A DNA stretch of 64,000 nt from Athripsodes cinereus (Eukaryota > Arthropoda > Insecta > Trichoptera > Leptoceridae): NCBI GenBank assembly GCA_947579605.1, contig OX388320.1:2852001-2916000 (forward strand), written 5' to 3'. The notes under the pieces are model-generated. The model searched no databases and was not told the DNA's origin. It worked only from the letters and a program-made list of their open reading frames with translations. The position numbers and the translations under genes were made by a program. Shown here one piece after another: positions 20,088-29,913 of this stretch (positions are counted from its first letter, which is position 1; each line of letters opens with the position of its first letter).

Positions 20088-20935
20088 AAGGAAAGATTGA
20101 CAATGTCCTAACTAGACGATAGACGTCTCTCTCATCAAATAAATCAAATAGTAGAATTTTTTTTTTTTTAATTATTTCAAAAAGGAAAAAGGGCAGTTAT
20201 TGTCACCCTTTTATTCCGAGAACTAACTTGAAAGCTTACGCAGAAATAAAGAACAGAGAAAAGTTGATTTTATTTTGAAAACTGAACTACAAAGTGATAT
20301 TTTTCATTGACAAATAAGTATTGTTAATACTGGATTGTAACGAAATTTTATTCATACATTAATCTCTTTTTTTTATCATTTTTTCAGTTAGGTGCATATA
20401 TATATAATCGAATTCGGATTAAATACAAATTGAAAACGAAATAAATGAAACAAGAGTTTTATTCTCTCTCTCTCTGGTTTGAATCCTGGGATTGGTTTGC
20501 AGCAATTATCTCTTTAATTCTTCTCCTCCACTCCTCCCTGTCTTGTGCGGTTCTTTTGAATTCTGCATATGATGAGCAGCTCATGTCCACCAACAGGTCC
20601 TCCAGGTACTCTCGGCGTGGGCGTCCCCTAGAGTTTGTCCCCTCGGTCATACCCTCCATTACGGCATGCAAGAGGCCTTCTTGTCGTATTACATGGCCGA
20701 TTCACCTTGCACGCCTTTCTGACAAGATCTTGAGCAGGTGCCTTCCTCCTTCGATTTTTTGAAGAACTTATTAACTTATGTTTTATTCTACTATTGATTT
20801 ATTCGACGAGAGAGATGTCTTTCGTTTTATTAGGACATTGTCAAACCGTAGAATAAAAAACTTGTTTTATTTATTTCGCTATGGAATTCTACTACCTAAA
20901 CACCTACACAGTGAATAATAATACAAATTGACTTT
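20088..20935. repeat. TTCTACTA-family MITE arms separated by a LINE fragment
   Basis: The left segment (20088-20160) reads GACAATGTCCTAACTAGACG, AGACGTCTCTCTC, AAATAGTAGAA. The right segment (20775-20925) reads the inverse: TTCTACTATTGATTTATTC, GAGAGAGATGTCTTTCG, TTAGGACATTGTCAA, then TTTCGCTATGGAATTCTACTAC. The layout suggests one element split by 600 bp including the LINE at 20459-20762, although two independent copies are possible. Confidence 0.5.
20459..20762 (-). pseudogene. LINE C-terminal fragment with (GA)n tail
   Basis: The minus strand encodes EGGRHLLKILSERRAR, an in-frame TGA near 20695, then IGHVIRQEGLLHAVMEG, SRGRPRREYLEDLL and DREEWRRRI-x-x-x-x-x-ANQSQD. This is the C-terminal signature of a common insect LINE. 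A GA-repeat tail (20459-20475) marks the 3' end. The stop and absence of polymerase show it is dead. Confidence 0.75.
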
Positions 20936-21079
20936 CAAAAAACTCTCACAGCAAACCTAGCGTTTTCTACTAAAGGTAGAGTTAGTCCACAAAGGGATTT
21001 GAATTGAACAAATATATTCGGCGAATGAACATTTTATCCTTTTCACTGAAATCCTCTTTAAAATATTTATTTATTTATT

Positions 21080-21212
21080 CTATGTGCGTGTATGAGAAAC
21101 TGTATGAATGTGGAGGAAGCGAAGGAAATGTGTAGAGATAGATCTGTTTGGCGTTCCGTTCTCTCTGCCTACCCCGCTTGGGACACGGCGTGAGGGTATA
21201 GTATAGTAGTTA
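21080..21212 (+). mobile_element. MRNWM-type LINE 3' end
   Basis: Encodes CMRNCMN-like VEEAKE-C-RDRSVWRSVLSAYP, then GCTTGGGACACGGCGTGAGGG and TATAGTATAGTAG. It is 5'-truncated within the last 40 codons. Confidence 0.75.
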
Positions 21213-21342
21213 TTTATTCTATGATGAGACTTGCATCAAATACCAGTCGAATACTAAAATTCAACCAAAACTAGTATGATGACGTTATTAAAGTAATATG
21301 TAAGGAGATTATTAAAATAAAGCCACATAATTTTTTGGCATA

Positions 21343-21452
21343 TTACTACTACTACTATACCATCACGGCATATCCCACAAGTGGGGTAGCCAGCAGACCA
21401 GCTGCATATAATACATGCAAGCTGTCTTCTTCGTGCCAATATAAAAATCACT
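21343..21452 (-). repeat. TAG-tail repeat, 3' half
   Basis: The (CTA)n run is followed by ACCATCACGGCATATCCC, the CCCACAAGTGGG palindrome, CAGCAGACCAGCTGC and TGCAAGCTGTC. It is truncated at AATATAAAAATCA. Confidence 0.8.
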
Positions 21453-22035
21453 TATATAATAATAAATATAAATGTTTATTTATCACATCTATAAAATAAG
21501 CCTGTAGTATTCGTGTATCATATTACATAATTTGTAATATTGCTGGTTCTAGTTGTGTATTTTTACTTTTATTATGTCCCTTTAATGGTAAAATATAGAT
21601 ATGTAATTATATACAATCGTCACTGGATCCTCATTAGATTTGTGATCCGATTAGTGTAACCTGAGATTATATTATTGTTTTTGAAAGCTTACAGATCTCG
21701 TCGTGTGTAAGTATGACTATTAATTTATTGTTTTCTTATAAACCCGAATAGACTAAATAATATTTATAAACCATAATATCTATCAATTCGAACAATAATT
21801 TTTCCTTATTTTTAAATTATGATTTTAATGCTGGCAATTTCCTCAAATGATAGTTCCTATCTACAAGATGACGTATACAAAGTTTTGAAGCCTGCTTATA
21901 AATTCGGTAACTGATTTATAAATATACCATTCCTCATTCCGTACCATTTTTATTTTAATATTATGTGGCTTTGCGACGTCAGTACTGAAAATGACTCAGG
22001 GACGAAAAAATAAAGAGTATGTACATTCTATATTC
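21453..22035. other. No gene recognised
   Basis: A+T-rich and unremarkable. Confidence 0.35.
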
Positions 22036-22150
22036 ACTGTATCGGTGTTCTAATTGGCGGTGTCCTAACAAGACGAAAGACGTCTTTCTAGTAAATAAAT
22101 CGAATAGTACTCGTAGAATAAAACATTTGTTTAATTTATTTCGTTAATAA
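22036..22150. repeat. TTCTACTA-family MITE fragment
   Basis: Shares GGTGTCCTAACAAGACGAAAG, ACGTCTTTCTAGTAAATAAATC and the TTTAATTTATTTCG block with 20775-20925 and 36270-36440. One arm is clear; the other is eroded. Confidence 0.5.
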
Positions 22151-22174
22151 AATAAGATGTAGGTATATATTTTA

Positions 22175-22280
22175 GAGGAGTATAAACGGCTACATGACGT
22201 AATTCGCATCATCGACGTCCCGGGTTCGATTCCCGGTGGATCGGAAAGTTTTCAACAGAAATTTTCGCATCCAGGGTTTG
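22175..22280 (+). repeat. tRNA-derived SINE, second type
   Basis: A tRNA-like head with B box GGTTCGATTCC (22223-22233) in the arm CCCGGGTTCGATTCCCGG. It continues TGGATCGGAAAGTTTTC. The acceptor stem and anticodon arm do not fold as a canonical tRNA, so I call it a SINE rather than a gene. Confidence 0.55.
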
Positions 22281-22398
22281 GAGAAAAACTGTCATAATTA
22301 GAAATAACATAATTGTTAAGTTCGCCATCTATACTGATATCTGTGTATAGAAAAGCTTATTTGTGTTTTTCAATTACCTAATTATAGAGTAGTAAGGA

Positions 22399-22531
22399 GT
22401 TTCCGCGTAGTACTTGGTAAAGAATTGGTCGCCCACTCCTTTCCGTAATTATTCTTGGCACAATGAAGACAGCTTGCATGTTTATTACACCCACTTGTGG
22501 GACATGCCGTGATGGTGTAGTTGTAGTAGTA
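22399..22531 (+). repeat. TAG-tail repeat with internal deletion
   Basis: Starts TCCGCGTAGTACTTGG and TAAAGAATTGG, then jumps from TTCCGTAA directly to TTGGCACAATGAAGACAGC, losing about 100 bp. It ends CCCACTTGTGGGACATGCC, GTAGTTGTAGTAGT. Confidence 0.7.
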
Positions 22532-22832
22532 TTTTGGCACGAATTATTTTTATTTTTTATTTTATTTGTTCTTAAGGGACACAAACAGTTCAACTTAACA
22601 AATATGAACATTCATATCTCTCCAGCAAACAAACCAATCAAGATCGCGCAAATTTATTACCGAAGCGTATGACGAACACGTTGCTAGTAAACAGTAATAA
22701 TACACATTTTACCTTACTTAAATCAAAAACAGATAAACGAAGTATCAATATTTAATTTCCTTGATTTAACAAGTCTATTGTTTTTCTCTAAAATAATGAA
22801 AGCGAGAATTTGATAAAACTTTACAGAAAAGC

Positions 22833-23135
22833 TTTTACGCGACGGCAGAATTGCCATCCACACTTCTCAGCATTATACAACCAGATAAGTCTCCATATGA
22901 TCAGTCATGGTCACACAAAAACTTAACAGTCTATTGCCGGGAAAAATTCACCTATCCAGATATATAGGATATCAAAGGATTAGGCTCAGAACGTGGGTTC
23001 AAAATACCAGCATTGTGCCTGAAATATCTGTGTTCATAAACTTTTTTACAATATTACAAGTGTTTATTATAATAGATTTTTGAATTTTAATATACAAATT
23101 AACCGGTAAATCTAATTTTTGTAAATTATTTAAAA
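22833..23135 (+). repeat. Unclassified 300-bp interspersed repeat, copy 1
   Basis: Begins TTTTACGCGACGGCAGAATTG and ends TTTTTGTAAATTATTTA. Further copies are at 49390-49692 (plus) and 55190-55463 (minus). It contains CATATGATCAGTCATGG, GCCGGGAAAAATTCAC and ATATCAAAGGATTAGGCTC. There is no terminal repeat, tail or convincing coding frame, although a 70-residue frame is open in the third copy. Confidence 0.7.
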
Positions 23136-24100
23136 TTAATTAAAAAATACGTACTTATTTGTATTAATTGAGAGAAAATTGTTGACATTACATTTGTAAA
23201 ATGGATCACGTAATTCATAACAAAGAGAGTTAGTATAAATATTTACAATGCCCATCAAATAATTAAACTTTTTATTTTCTCGCCAAATTGAACGAATAAA
23301 ATGTAATTATCTTCAATACAATGTTATTCGCTAATACTTTTATGTATAACAATAGGAGTTAAATTCATGGACGCATCCAGGGGGGCAGGTACCCCTTCCC
23401 CATAGGATCTCGAAAATAGTATGAAAGTAATCAAAATTGTGTAAAGTGCATGCATGCTGTAGATACGCTTAATGTAGGGGGGGTTTGAACTGGCCTGATC
23501 AATGTATCTTATTTTTCCTATTTTTATGAATGTTTTGTCAACTCTATGTGTGTATCTGATGAATAAATAAATAAATAAAAAAGTATGGAAAATTGGCATC
23601 GACAAGTATAAAAAGCTATCCCTCTCATAGAAGTTGGACTAAATATATAAGGCGGTTCTAAAATTGTTGACCGTAAACGAGGATATCGTTCTGTGGTATA
23701 GAATAGAATAGAATTTTGTCGAATAGGTATGTTATCGAAACTGGACAAATCCATTTGTAGTAAAATGTCAGTAGAGCTCAAAAACTAATGAGATACAAAT
23801 TTCAAGCGATTCAACTGTTGTGGAAAATACTGTCTTAAAGATTTTTATAAGAAGAATTTTTCTACATATGCTAAGTTTAAAAATGACACACCAATTTGTG
23901 AAGAAAACTGAGACTTTAAAAGAGGTCCACTAATTTGATGGTTGTAAAAATAAAATTTTACTAAGATAGAATATTGGCCCCTCCTCTCTAGGGAAAAAAA
24001 TGAGTACGCTTATGATTAAATTACTCCTCACTTCAAATATTATGTTGCATAATATGTAGGTAATGTAGGTACCTATGATTTGAAGTTTTATTGGTTACAT
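23136..24100. other. No gene recognised
   Basis: A+T-rich. It includes an (AATA)n run near 23562-23580 and a G+C block CCAGGGGGGCAGGTACCCC near 23370 that may be a transposon remnant. No coding signal. Confidence 0.35.
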
Positions 24101-24341
24101 ATCGTGGACTCAATACTATAAATAGACATCTCAAAATCAAAAGTTTTGAGATATTGAATAAGTAATGTTATTACACTCAAAAGAATAGTTGAAACACTTT
24201 GATTACAGTACAAGGAAGCCTCTTATTTCATAATTGTTATTAGAAATTACACAAATATTAAAGGCTAGCATCGGGAACACAATCTAACTCAATACCACCA
24301 AAATTTGAGATGTCTAGTGCTTTGATGATTGAGCCCACGAT
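24101..24341. repeat. ATCGTGG MITE, copy 1
   Basis: About 240 bp. The left end ATCGTGGACTCAATACTA, then TAGACATCTCAAA, pairs with the right end TTTGAGATGTCTAGT, then ATTGAGCCCACGAT. The interior shares CTTTGATTACAGTACAAGGA with the copy at 41285-41676. No coding potential. Confidence 0.8.
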
Positions 24342-24602
24342 ATATTATAAGTTGTATTGACTGGACCTTTGGACTGAATTAATTGATAAGTAAGGTCACC
24401 TTGTATGCATGTATGTATATTACATGTATTTATGTTATGTATTGATCAAATACAACGTGTCGCTGATTTTATAAATTTGCTATAACACATTTTTGTGATT
24501 CGGAGAAATTCGATAAAAACTTTTATACAAGTATTAAATATAACGTACCTACTTTCCTGAAGTCAAACAAGTTGGTTTAATTATAAGACTGTTTCAACAT
24601 AT

Positions 24603-25183
24603 CAATTTTAGAATAAATTTGGCTATTGAATTAAAATAAAATTTTCAATTTGTATACCTACACAAAAAAACTCCTATTGGTCGGTTGAGTTATACAGGAT
24701 ATTAAAAGGGATATAACGGGATTCTTTTCTTTTTAATTTTAGAATAAATTTTTCAATTTTAGAATAAATTTTGCTATTGAATTAAAATAAAATTTTCAAT
24801 TTGTATACCTACACAAAAAAACTCCTATTGGTCGGTTGAGTTATACAGGATATTAAAAGGGATATAACGGGATTCTTTTCTTTTTAATTTTAGAATAAAT
24901 TTTTCAATTTTAGAATAAATTTTGCTATTGAATTAAAATAAAATTTTCAATTTGTATACCTACACAAAAAAACTCCTATTGGTCGGTTGAGTTATACAGG
25001 ATATTAAAAGGGATATAACGGGATTCTTTTCTTTTTAATTTTAGAATAAATTTTTCAATTTTAGAATAAATTTTGCTATTGAATTAAAATAAAATTTTCA
25101 ATTTGTATACCTACACAAAAAAACTCCTATTGGTCGGTTGAGTTATACAGGATATTAAAAGGGATATAACGGGATTCTTTTCA
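24603..25183. repeat. 151-bp tandem array, about 3.9 units
   Basis: The block CTCCTATTGGTCGGTTGAG recurs at 24671, 24822, 24973 and 25124, exactly 151 bp apart. Units look essentially identical from the second on; the first lacks the leading TTTTTAATTTTAG and has one TTGG/TTTG difference. Each unit contains GGATATTAAAAGGGATATAAC and a local doubling of TTTTAGAATAAATTTT. No coding frame survives. Confidence 0.95.
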
Positions 25184-25354
25184 CATCATTCTTTTTATAA
25201 ATTATATAATTTATTGGTAAATCACACTCATTTGTTGTATATTTTTTTGTTTGTCTAATAATATTAATCATTTTAAATTCAACTAATCTTTTGTACCTGC
25301 ATGTGAAGTCTGTTTCAGATTATATTATATATCTTCTTTTTTCATTAATTTATT

Positions 25355-25480
25355 TGCATGAAACTGTACCTACCTGTATTTTGATGTCTTCGTCTGTCAA
25401 ATTGTTTTAATTGTTATTGTTATTTTATTGTTCAACATGTAAAAGGCTTTGCCGTGTAAAGAAGAAGTTAAATATAAGAA
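25355..25480 (+). mobile_element. LINE 3' end, AAAAGGC family
   Basis: GTTCAACATGTAAAAGGC-TTT-GCCGTGTAAAG resembles the ends at 6740-6780 and, inverted, 40858-40925. It is the tail end only. Confidence 0.45.
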
Positions 25481-25553
25481 TGGTGAGTCTTTCGAAAAAA
25501 ACAATTTTCTACGGTTATAGAATATTTAAGGGGTTAAAGAATATATAATGTCT

Positions 25554-25809
25554 TATATCCCGTGGAGCACCCGGTAAAGAAACACTCATTTCCGTAAGTT
25601 TTCGAGTGTCTAGCAAAAGGCAGGTGTACGAAAAAATTAAGACGTTTTACATCTTAAATCCAGCGATGAGGTTTGTCACCCATTCTTAATATCTTGATTT
25701 TCTATTGGCACGGAGAGGACAGCTTGCATGCTTATTATCTGCAGCTTGTCCGCTGGCTACCCCATTTGTGAGATATGCTGTGGTGGTATAGTAGTAGTAG
25801 TAGTAGTAG
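25554..25809 (+). repeat. TAG-tail repeat, near full length (reference copy)
   Basis: Reads from ATATCCCGTGGAGCACCCGG through AAAGAAACACTCATTTCC, TTTTCGAGTGTC, AAAGGCAGGTGT, AATCCAGCGATGAGG, GGCACGGAGAGGACAGC, GCTTGTCCGCTGGCTACC and CCATTTGTGAGATATGC to (TAG)n at 25791-25808. No polymerase III boxes, no long open frame. The simple-repeat tail implies copying by target-primed reverse transcription. Confidence 0.8.
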
Positions 25810-26217
25810 AATATTATTTAATAACGAATCCAACGACGTAACAAATATAACTCAATTTTCGCGAAAATAATAATGTTATAGCGAATTTCGAAACTCCGCG
25901 ACATAGTCATGATGTATGTATGTATATAATGCTATTATTTATTGTGTATATTATTATGTTATACAATGTATGCATAGTGATGGTGATGTCAATATATCAT
26001 TGTGCACATTATCATTTTTATAAATATGATGTATTGGATATCTACTAACAAGGAGGCTGTAAATTATTCATAGTTTCATTATAGGTACCCACACTATGAA
26101 GCGAAGTGTAGATAATGGTACAAAATAACGTCAAAACATTATTATGAATTATTCGTCAAAGATCATAATCATGTAAAAGATTTTATAATCTTCTATTCAG
26201 CAATGAGTTATGACACC
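25810..26217. other. No gene recognised
   Basis: A+T-rich sequence with ATGT-rich stretches and no identifiable element. Confidence 0.35.
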
Positions 26218-26412
26218 TAGATTGAAGAGAGACCCACCTCACACCCGGATATCTCTGGAGTCGTTAACTCATACTTATCCGCACATTCTAACCAAAATTG
26301 TCCTCACGGGCGGGCTATTGGGCAAGCCTGGAGGACCGGCCGGCCTAAACCGCCGTCGCGTCGTGAGAATCTTTTCTACTGCTTCTGTCTTCAAGGTCCC
26401 TTTTAGGCGATA
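26218..26412 (-). mobile_element. R1-like LINE, 3' UTR only
   Basis: Matches 62171-62345 in order and strand: ATTGAAGAGAGACCC, ACTTATCCGCACATTC, ACCAAAATTGTCCTCACGGG, GGACCGGCCGG, CCGCCGTCG, and ends at the GGTCCCTTTTAGGCG block. It is more diverged than the 14392 copy and so older or from a sister subfamily. Confidence 0.75.
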
Positions 26413-26613
26413 ATAGATTATTTATTTTTTTATGTTATGAATTTTTTGACACAATTGGATGTCGAGAACTGGATTTTTAACTTACTAGAAGTGTAGATGT
26501 CAAACATATTTTGAACTACTCCAGATTAATCATTCCAATTGATCACACTCATCCATAATCAACCTATTTGAATAGGTATTAACTAGGTAGATATGTTGTA
26601 TATGATACACATA

Positions 26614-26744
26614 CATATGTGAACTTCCTTAAGGAGTGCACAACACAGAGTTTCGACGCTTATGAATCGACTTAGGCTTGGTCAAGACTCTTAACCAAGC
26701 CTCAGTCGATTCATAAGCGCACTCCTTAAGGAAGTTCACATACG
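26614..26744. repeat. Nested hairpin element
   Basis: TATGTGAACTTCCTTAAGGAG at the left and its inverse at the right enclose a second inverted pair (CGCTTATGAATCGAC / GTCGATTCATAAGCG). Inner sequences resemble those of the foldback element at 17828-18205. Confidence 0.8.
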
Positions 26745-26746
26745 TA

Positions 26747-26882
26747 TGGGTTAGTTGGAAGATATCGCGCTTCCGCGATAAACTCGCCCATTGCACAAAT
26801 TTATTTGTCTGGTTCTACAATATTTATATTTTAATAATGTTTGTTTTTTGTGCAATAAAGTTTTTATTATTATTATTATTAT
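26747..26882 (+). mobile_element. LINE 3' end, GGTTAG-hairpin family
   Basis: ATGGGTTAGTTGGAAGATATC, hairpin TATCGC-GCTTCC-GCGATA, CTCGCCCATTGCACAAATT, TGCAATAAAG, then (TTA)n at 26862-26884. It sits in the loop of the foldback element. Confidence 0.8.
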
Positions 26883-26905
26883 TATGTGTATCATATACAA
26901 CATAC

Positions 26906-27209
26906 TATTGTATACTGGGTCAAGTATAACAATATTAGGTTCTTTTTGAATAACGACACGTATTTTTATATTTACACAATATATTCAATAAATAATTCCT
27001 ATTATAATTTGTCGAACACAATTTGTCAAAACACGCAGCCTAACAGTGCAAGTCAAGGTTCTATCAATTAACGAGCGCCGCTCTCCACAGGCGGCCAACC
27101 TATATAGACTACATAGTATTGCTACTCACTCATCATAACTACTGTTTACTTGAAAACAAGGTTCAAGGTTCACTTAACCTGTACTGTGTATCAAAGTCCA
27201 AACACTACA
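26906..27209 (-). repeat. 3' LTR
   Basis: 304 bp. On the element strand it starts TGTAGTGTTTGGACTTTG and ends GTATACAATA. A TATA-like CTATATAGG (27101-27110, minus) precedes a G+C-rich CCGCCTGTGGAGAGCGGC. It matches 29914-30217 throughout. Confidence 0.92.
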
Positions 27210-27220
27210 CTCTCCCCTCA
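27210..27220 (-). other. Polypurine tract
   Basis: TGAGGGGAGAG on the minus strand directly abuts the 3' LTR. This is the expected plus-strand priming site of an LTR retrotransposon. Confidence 0.85.
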
Positions 27221-27505
27221 CAACCTTGAAAATCTTTCTATACTACATATTTAAATATTTATACAATTCTATGTGATTGACAGTGTTCTCTACTTATTTC
27301 AAGACTCTATACATATAAAACAAAACATTACAAATACACGCAGACATGTTCTTCCTTCCGTCCAGGGCCACCAGATGAAGTCTTCCACCAGCCTAAGTCC
27401 TGGGTCTCAGCTGTCCCCGCCAATGGCTTCCAATCTGACCTGAAAAATTCAGAACCGGTGAGAGCTTTGCCTTCAAACAGGGGGAGGGGACCCAAACTCC
27501 TACTA

Positions 27506-28714
27506 TTAATCAGAGGGACTGTCATCCCAATGCACAGATCTCACATCTATCCGATCCATATGTCTTTTCCAGAGCTGACCAGTACCTTTGATTCTAATAA
27601 GAAAAGTTGTATTGCCTAATACCTTTTCAATTTTACCTAAAACCATCTTTTCACTTCTGAGATCTTTGACAAGTACTGATGTACCCAAATTAAATTCCTT
27701 TTTCCTCCCCGAGACAAACTTCGAGCCCCTGGAACTATCTTTACAAGTTTCCCTATTTACATACCTTTCCTCATATCTATACCTATTTAAACATTTACAT
27801 CCATTGTTATTCCGCTTTTTCACTAAATTCTTAACTATATTCTCAATGTCTATATTAAAATTAACCCAATAAAAATAACTTCTAACAAATGATTTCATTT
27901 TCCCAATAACTGAATAATTTTTACACAAATAATTTATCACAATACCTTTAACTGATTCCGGAATAACAATTCTATCTCTGTAGAATAAATAACCCTTGTA
28001 CACAGTCAAATGTTCCTTCACATTAAACAACTTCGCAATAGATTCATTTAACTGTCTTTTGCACGGCCAATTATTTTTTTCCACATATTTAACAACTTTT
28101 TCCAATGTATAATCACTTTTACTTCTCTCTAAAATTAATTTCGAATTAAAACTATTATTTTTATTTACAAAATCTAATTTTTGTTGTTTCACATTACACG
28201 CAAGCGATGCGTTCGCACTGAAATTCGGAATATTTTCAATGGGCTTACTTGCAACAATATTGTTTAATTCACTGCCTTCCGTGCTATGTACTTTGTACCC
28301 TATATTATACCTACGCATAAAATCTGTACCCAATATTATTTTATTCCCGCTCTCTGTTACAACAAATTTAATATTTTTTTCCATTCCATTATGATTTATT
28401 TTACAATGTTTAATACCTAACACATTCAAACTGTGCCCGCTATACGTAGATAAATTAATTTCATCACACTTCTCTATTATATTATTTTCGTTGAATATTT
28501 CTTGCAATTTTTGAATAGATATACAGCTAATATTCGCTCCCGAATCTAAAATACATTCAACATTTTTATTCTCAATTCTTACATTTAATTTTATAAAATC
28601 GTTTTCGGTGTCTTGCGAATTATAAATACCTTGAATCTTATAACAATTTTCACTCAAATGCCCTTTAGATCTACATTTTCTACAAAAAAATTCTCTATTA
28701 AATTTACATTCACT
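27506..28714 (-). CDS. Protease and integrase remnants (deleted pol)
   Basis: Continues the gag frame after one stop codon. It starts with the end of the first zinc knuckle, then a complete second knuckle CRKCRSKGHLSENC. Next is a retropepsin-like protease with the active-site DSGA motif (CILDSGANISC) and, about 60 residues later, the ILGTDF block that usually closes the fold. It then jumps to an integrase N-terminal-like zinc region (LFYRDRIVIP, KMKSFVRSYFYW), whose HH-CC ligands are mostly lost, and to an integrase C-terminal-like tail (VLVKDLRS, KRHMDRI). All reverse transcriptase, RNase H and DDE core sequence is missing. The frame is open to 27506. Only protease could be enzymatically intact. 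Confidence 0.85.
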   Translation of the reverse strand, partial: SECKFNREFFCRKCRSKGHLSENCYKIQGIYNSQDTENDFIKLNVRIENKNVECILDSGANISCISIQKLQEIFNENNIIEKCDEINLSTYSGHSLNVLGIKHCKINHNGMEKNIKFVVTESGNKIILGTDFMRRYNIGYKVHSTEGSELNNIVASKPIENIPNFSANASLACNVKQQKLDFVNKNNSFNSKLILERSKSDYTLEKVVKYVEKNNWPCKRQLNESIAKLFNVKEHLTVYKGYLFYRDRIVIPESVKGIVINYLCKNYSVIGKMKSFVRSYFYWVNFNIDIENIVKNLVKKRNNNGCKCLNRYRYEERYVNRETCKDSSRGSKFVSGRKKEFNLGTSVLVKDLRSEKMVLGKIEKVLGNTTFLIRIKGTGQLWKRHMDRIDVRSVHWDDSPSD

Positions 28715-29443
28715 TTAATAGTGATTTCCCTTACAAATAAAACATGAAACATTTTTATTATGCTTATACCTACTCGTATTTACATTTGAATTTAACCTTG
28801 AAAATTTTGACGGTCGATTATTTTTCTTATAATCTGTATCTGTACTACTTGAACTACTGAAACTATTATTGTTTCGCCTGGAAATCTGGCTAATTTCCTC
28901 AAAATTTTCTTCCTCTTTTTCTATTTTTCTCTCTAGTATGTGCTCATAACTAGAAGCCAAAGCAACTGCTTCGTTCAAAGATACCCTATCTTTATCACAT
29001 TTCAAGAATAACTGCTGTTTAATCTCTTTATTTCTAATTCCGATTATAAACAAATCTTTTATATTACTTTCTAATCTAGTACCAAACTCACAATTTATAC
29101 TTAATTCTCTTAATCTTAAGGCAAAATCTTTAACATTTTCCGAATGACCTTGAGTAGCCTTGAAAAAAATTTCACGCGATTCAAATACACTTTTTTCCTC
29201 TTTAAAATAACCATTAAATAACTGAATCAACTCTTTATAAGACTGTTTTTCCACAGAAGCTGGAAAACACAGATCAGACAGTAGCTTGAAACTGCCTTGG
29301 GACAACGATGTTATGAAGAAAGCACGCTTCTTCACATCAGTCCAACTTTCATCATTTAATAATAAGGCGTTCTCCCACCTTGTTCTGTAAGAAGGCCAAC
29401 TCATTGTCTTGTGACAAAACGGCTCTAAACTTCTCGAAGTCAT
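28715..29443 (-). CDS. Gag polyprotein of the LTR retrotransposon
   Basis: ATG at 29441-29443; 242 residues. Residues about 10-160 form a retrotransposon gag (capsid-like) helical domain: W-x-x-Y-x-x-RW-x-NA near the start, then KRAFFITSLSQ, YKELIQLF, and a F-x-LRLRELS block. A polar, serine-rich linker follows (SSSSSTDTDYKK), then the first zinc knuckle CFICKGNHY. The TAA stop (28715-28717) cuts that knuckle before its last cysteine; the same frame resumes at once with SEC, completing C-x2-C-x3-H-x4-C. So the stop is a recent mutation or a readthrough/recoding site between gag and pol. The rest of the frame is intact. Confidence 0.88.
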   Translation of the reverse strand: MTSRSLEPFCHKTMSWPSYRTRWENALLLNDESWTDVKKRAFFITSLSQGSFKLLSDLCFPASVEKQSYKELIQLFNGYFKEEKSVFESREIFFKATQGHSENVKDFALRLRELSINCEFGTRLESNIKDLFIIGIRNKEIKQQLFLKCDKDRVSLNEAVALASSYEHILERKIEKEEENFEEISQISRRNNNSFSSSSSTDTDYKKNNRPSKFSRLNSNVNTSRYKHNKNVSCFICKGNHY

Positions 29444-29519
29444 TTCGGAAAATCACAGGCAAAAACAACTAAGAATAAAAAGACTTAACTTATGAGAGAC
29501 TCCTCCAATCGCTCCGGTC

Positions 29520-29825
29520 TTCTGGATTTCCTTGCAACTGCAATGGACTCCGCCTGGCTGACTAGCAAGACTCTCCTCTCCTGGCTTCCTGGATCCACCA
29601 ACTGGCTCCGCCTGGATACTGGGTGACTCCTGTCTCCCTATGTTGCCTGCACCTTGCCTCAAACTGGCTCCTGAGACTTCCTGTCTCCCTGCTGCTACCT
29701 GCAACTTTGCCCAACTGGCTTCTGAGACTCCTGTCTCTCTGCTGCTACCTGCAACTGCTGGCTTATCTGGCTTTGGAGACTCCTGCCTCCTTTCTACTCC
29801 TGTAGACTGCCTTTCTCTCTTTATT
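29520..29825 (-). repeat. Tandem repeats in the retrotransposon leader
   Basis: Imperfect units built on CTGGCTTCTGAGACTCCTGTC and CTGCTGCTACCTGCAACT repeat several times between the 5' LTR and gag. Frames across it are open on both strands only because of the repeat composition. Just inside the 5' LTR (29896-29911, minus) is TGGCGCAGTTCGGTAG, a candidate primer-binding site with the usual TGG start; I could not match it to a tRNA. Confidence 0.75.
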
Positions 29826-29913
29826 TCCGCGTACTGCCGACAATAACTTTCGGCGCGGAAAAAAACTATTGTTGCGTGTTTACGACAATTTTGAACTACC
29901 GAACTGCGCCACG

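Noticed and set aside
20088..20935. Certain reconstruction of one MITE split by a LINE
   Set aside because: The two arms fit, but flanking target duplications were not found, so two independent copies remain possible.
22175..22280. A possible tRNA gene, from the good B box GGTTCGATTCC
   Set aside because: No matching acceptor stem or proper anticodon arm, and similar heads at 33724 and 34010 are attached to SINE bodies. I call all of them SINEs.
29453..29704. An 83-codon frame between the 5' LTR and gag
   Set aside because: It is produced by tandem repeats in the leader; frames are open on both strands for the same reason.
29896..29911. Assigning a specific tRNA to the primer-binding site TGGCGCAGTTCGGTAG
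   Set aside because: Position and TGG start fit, but I cannot match a particular tRNA 3' end from memory, so it stays a candidate.
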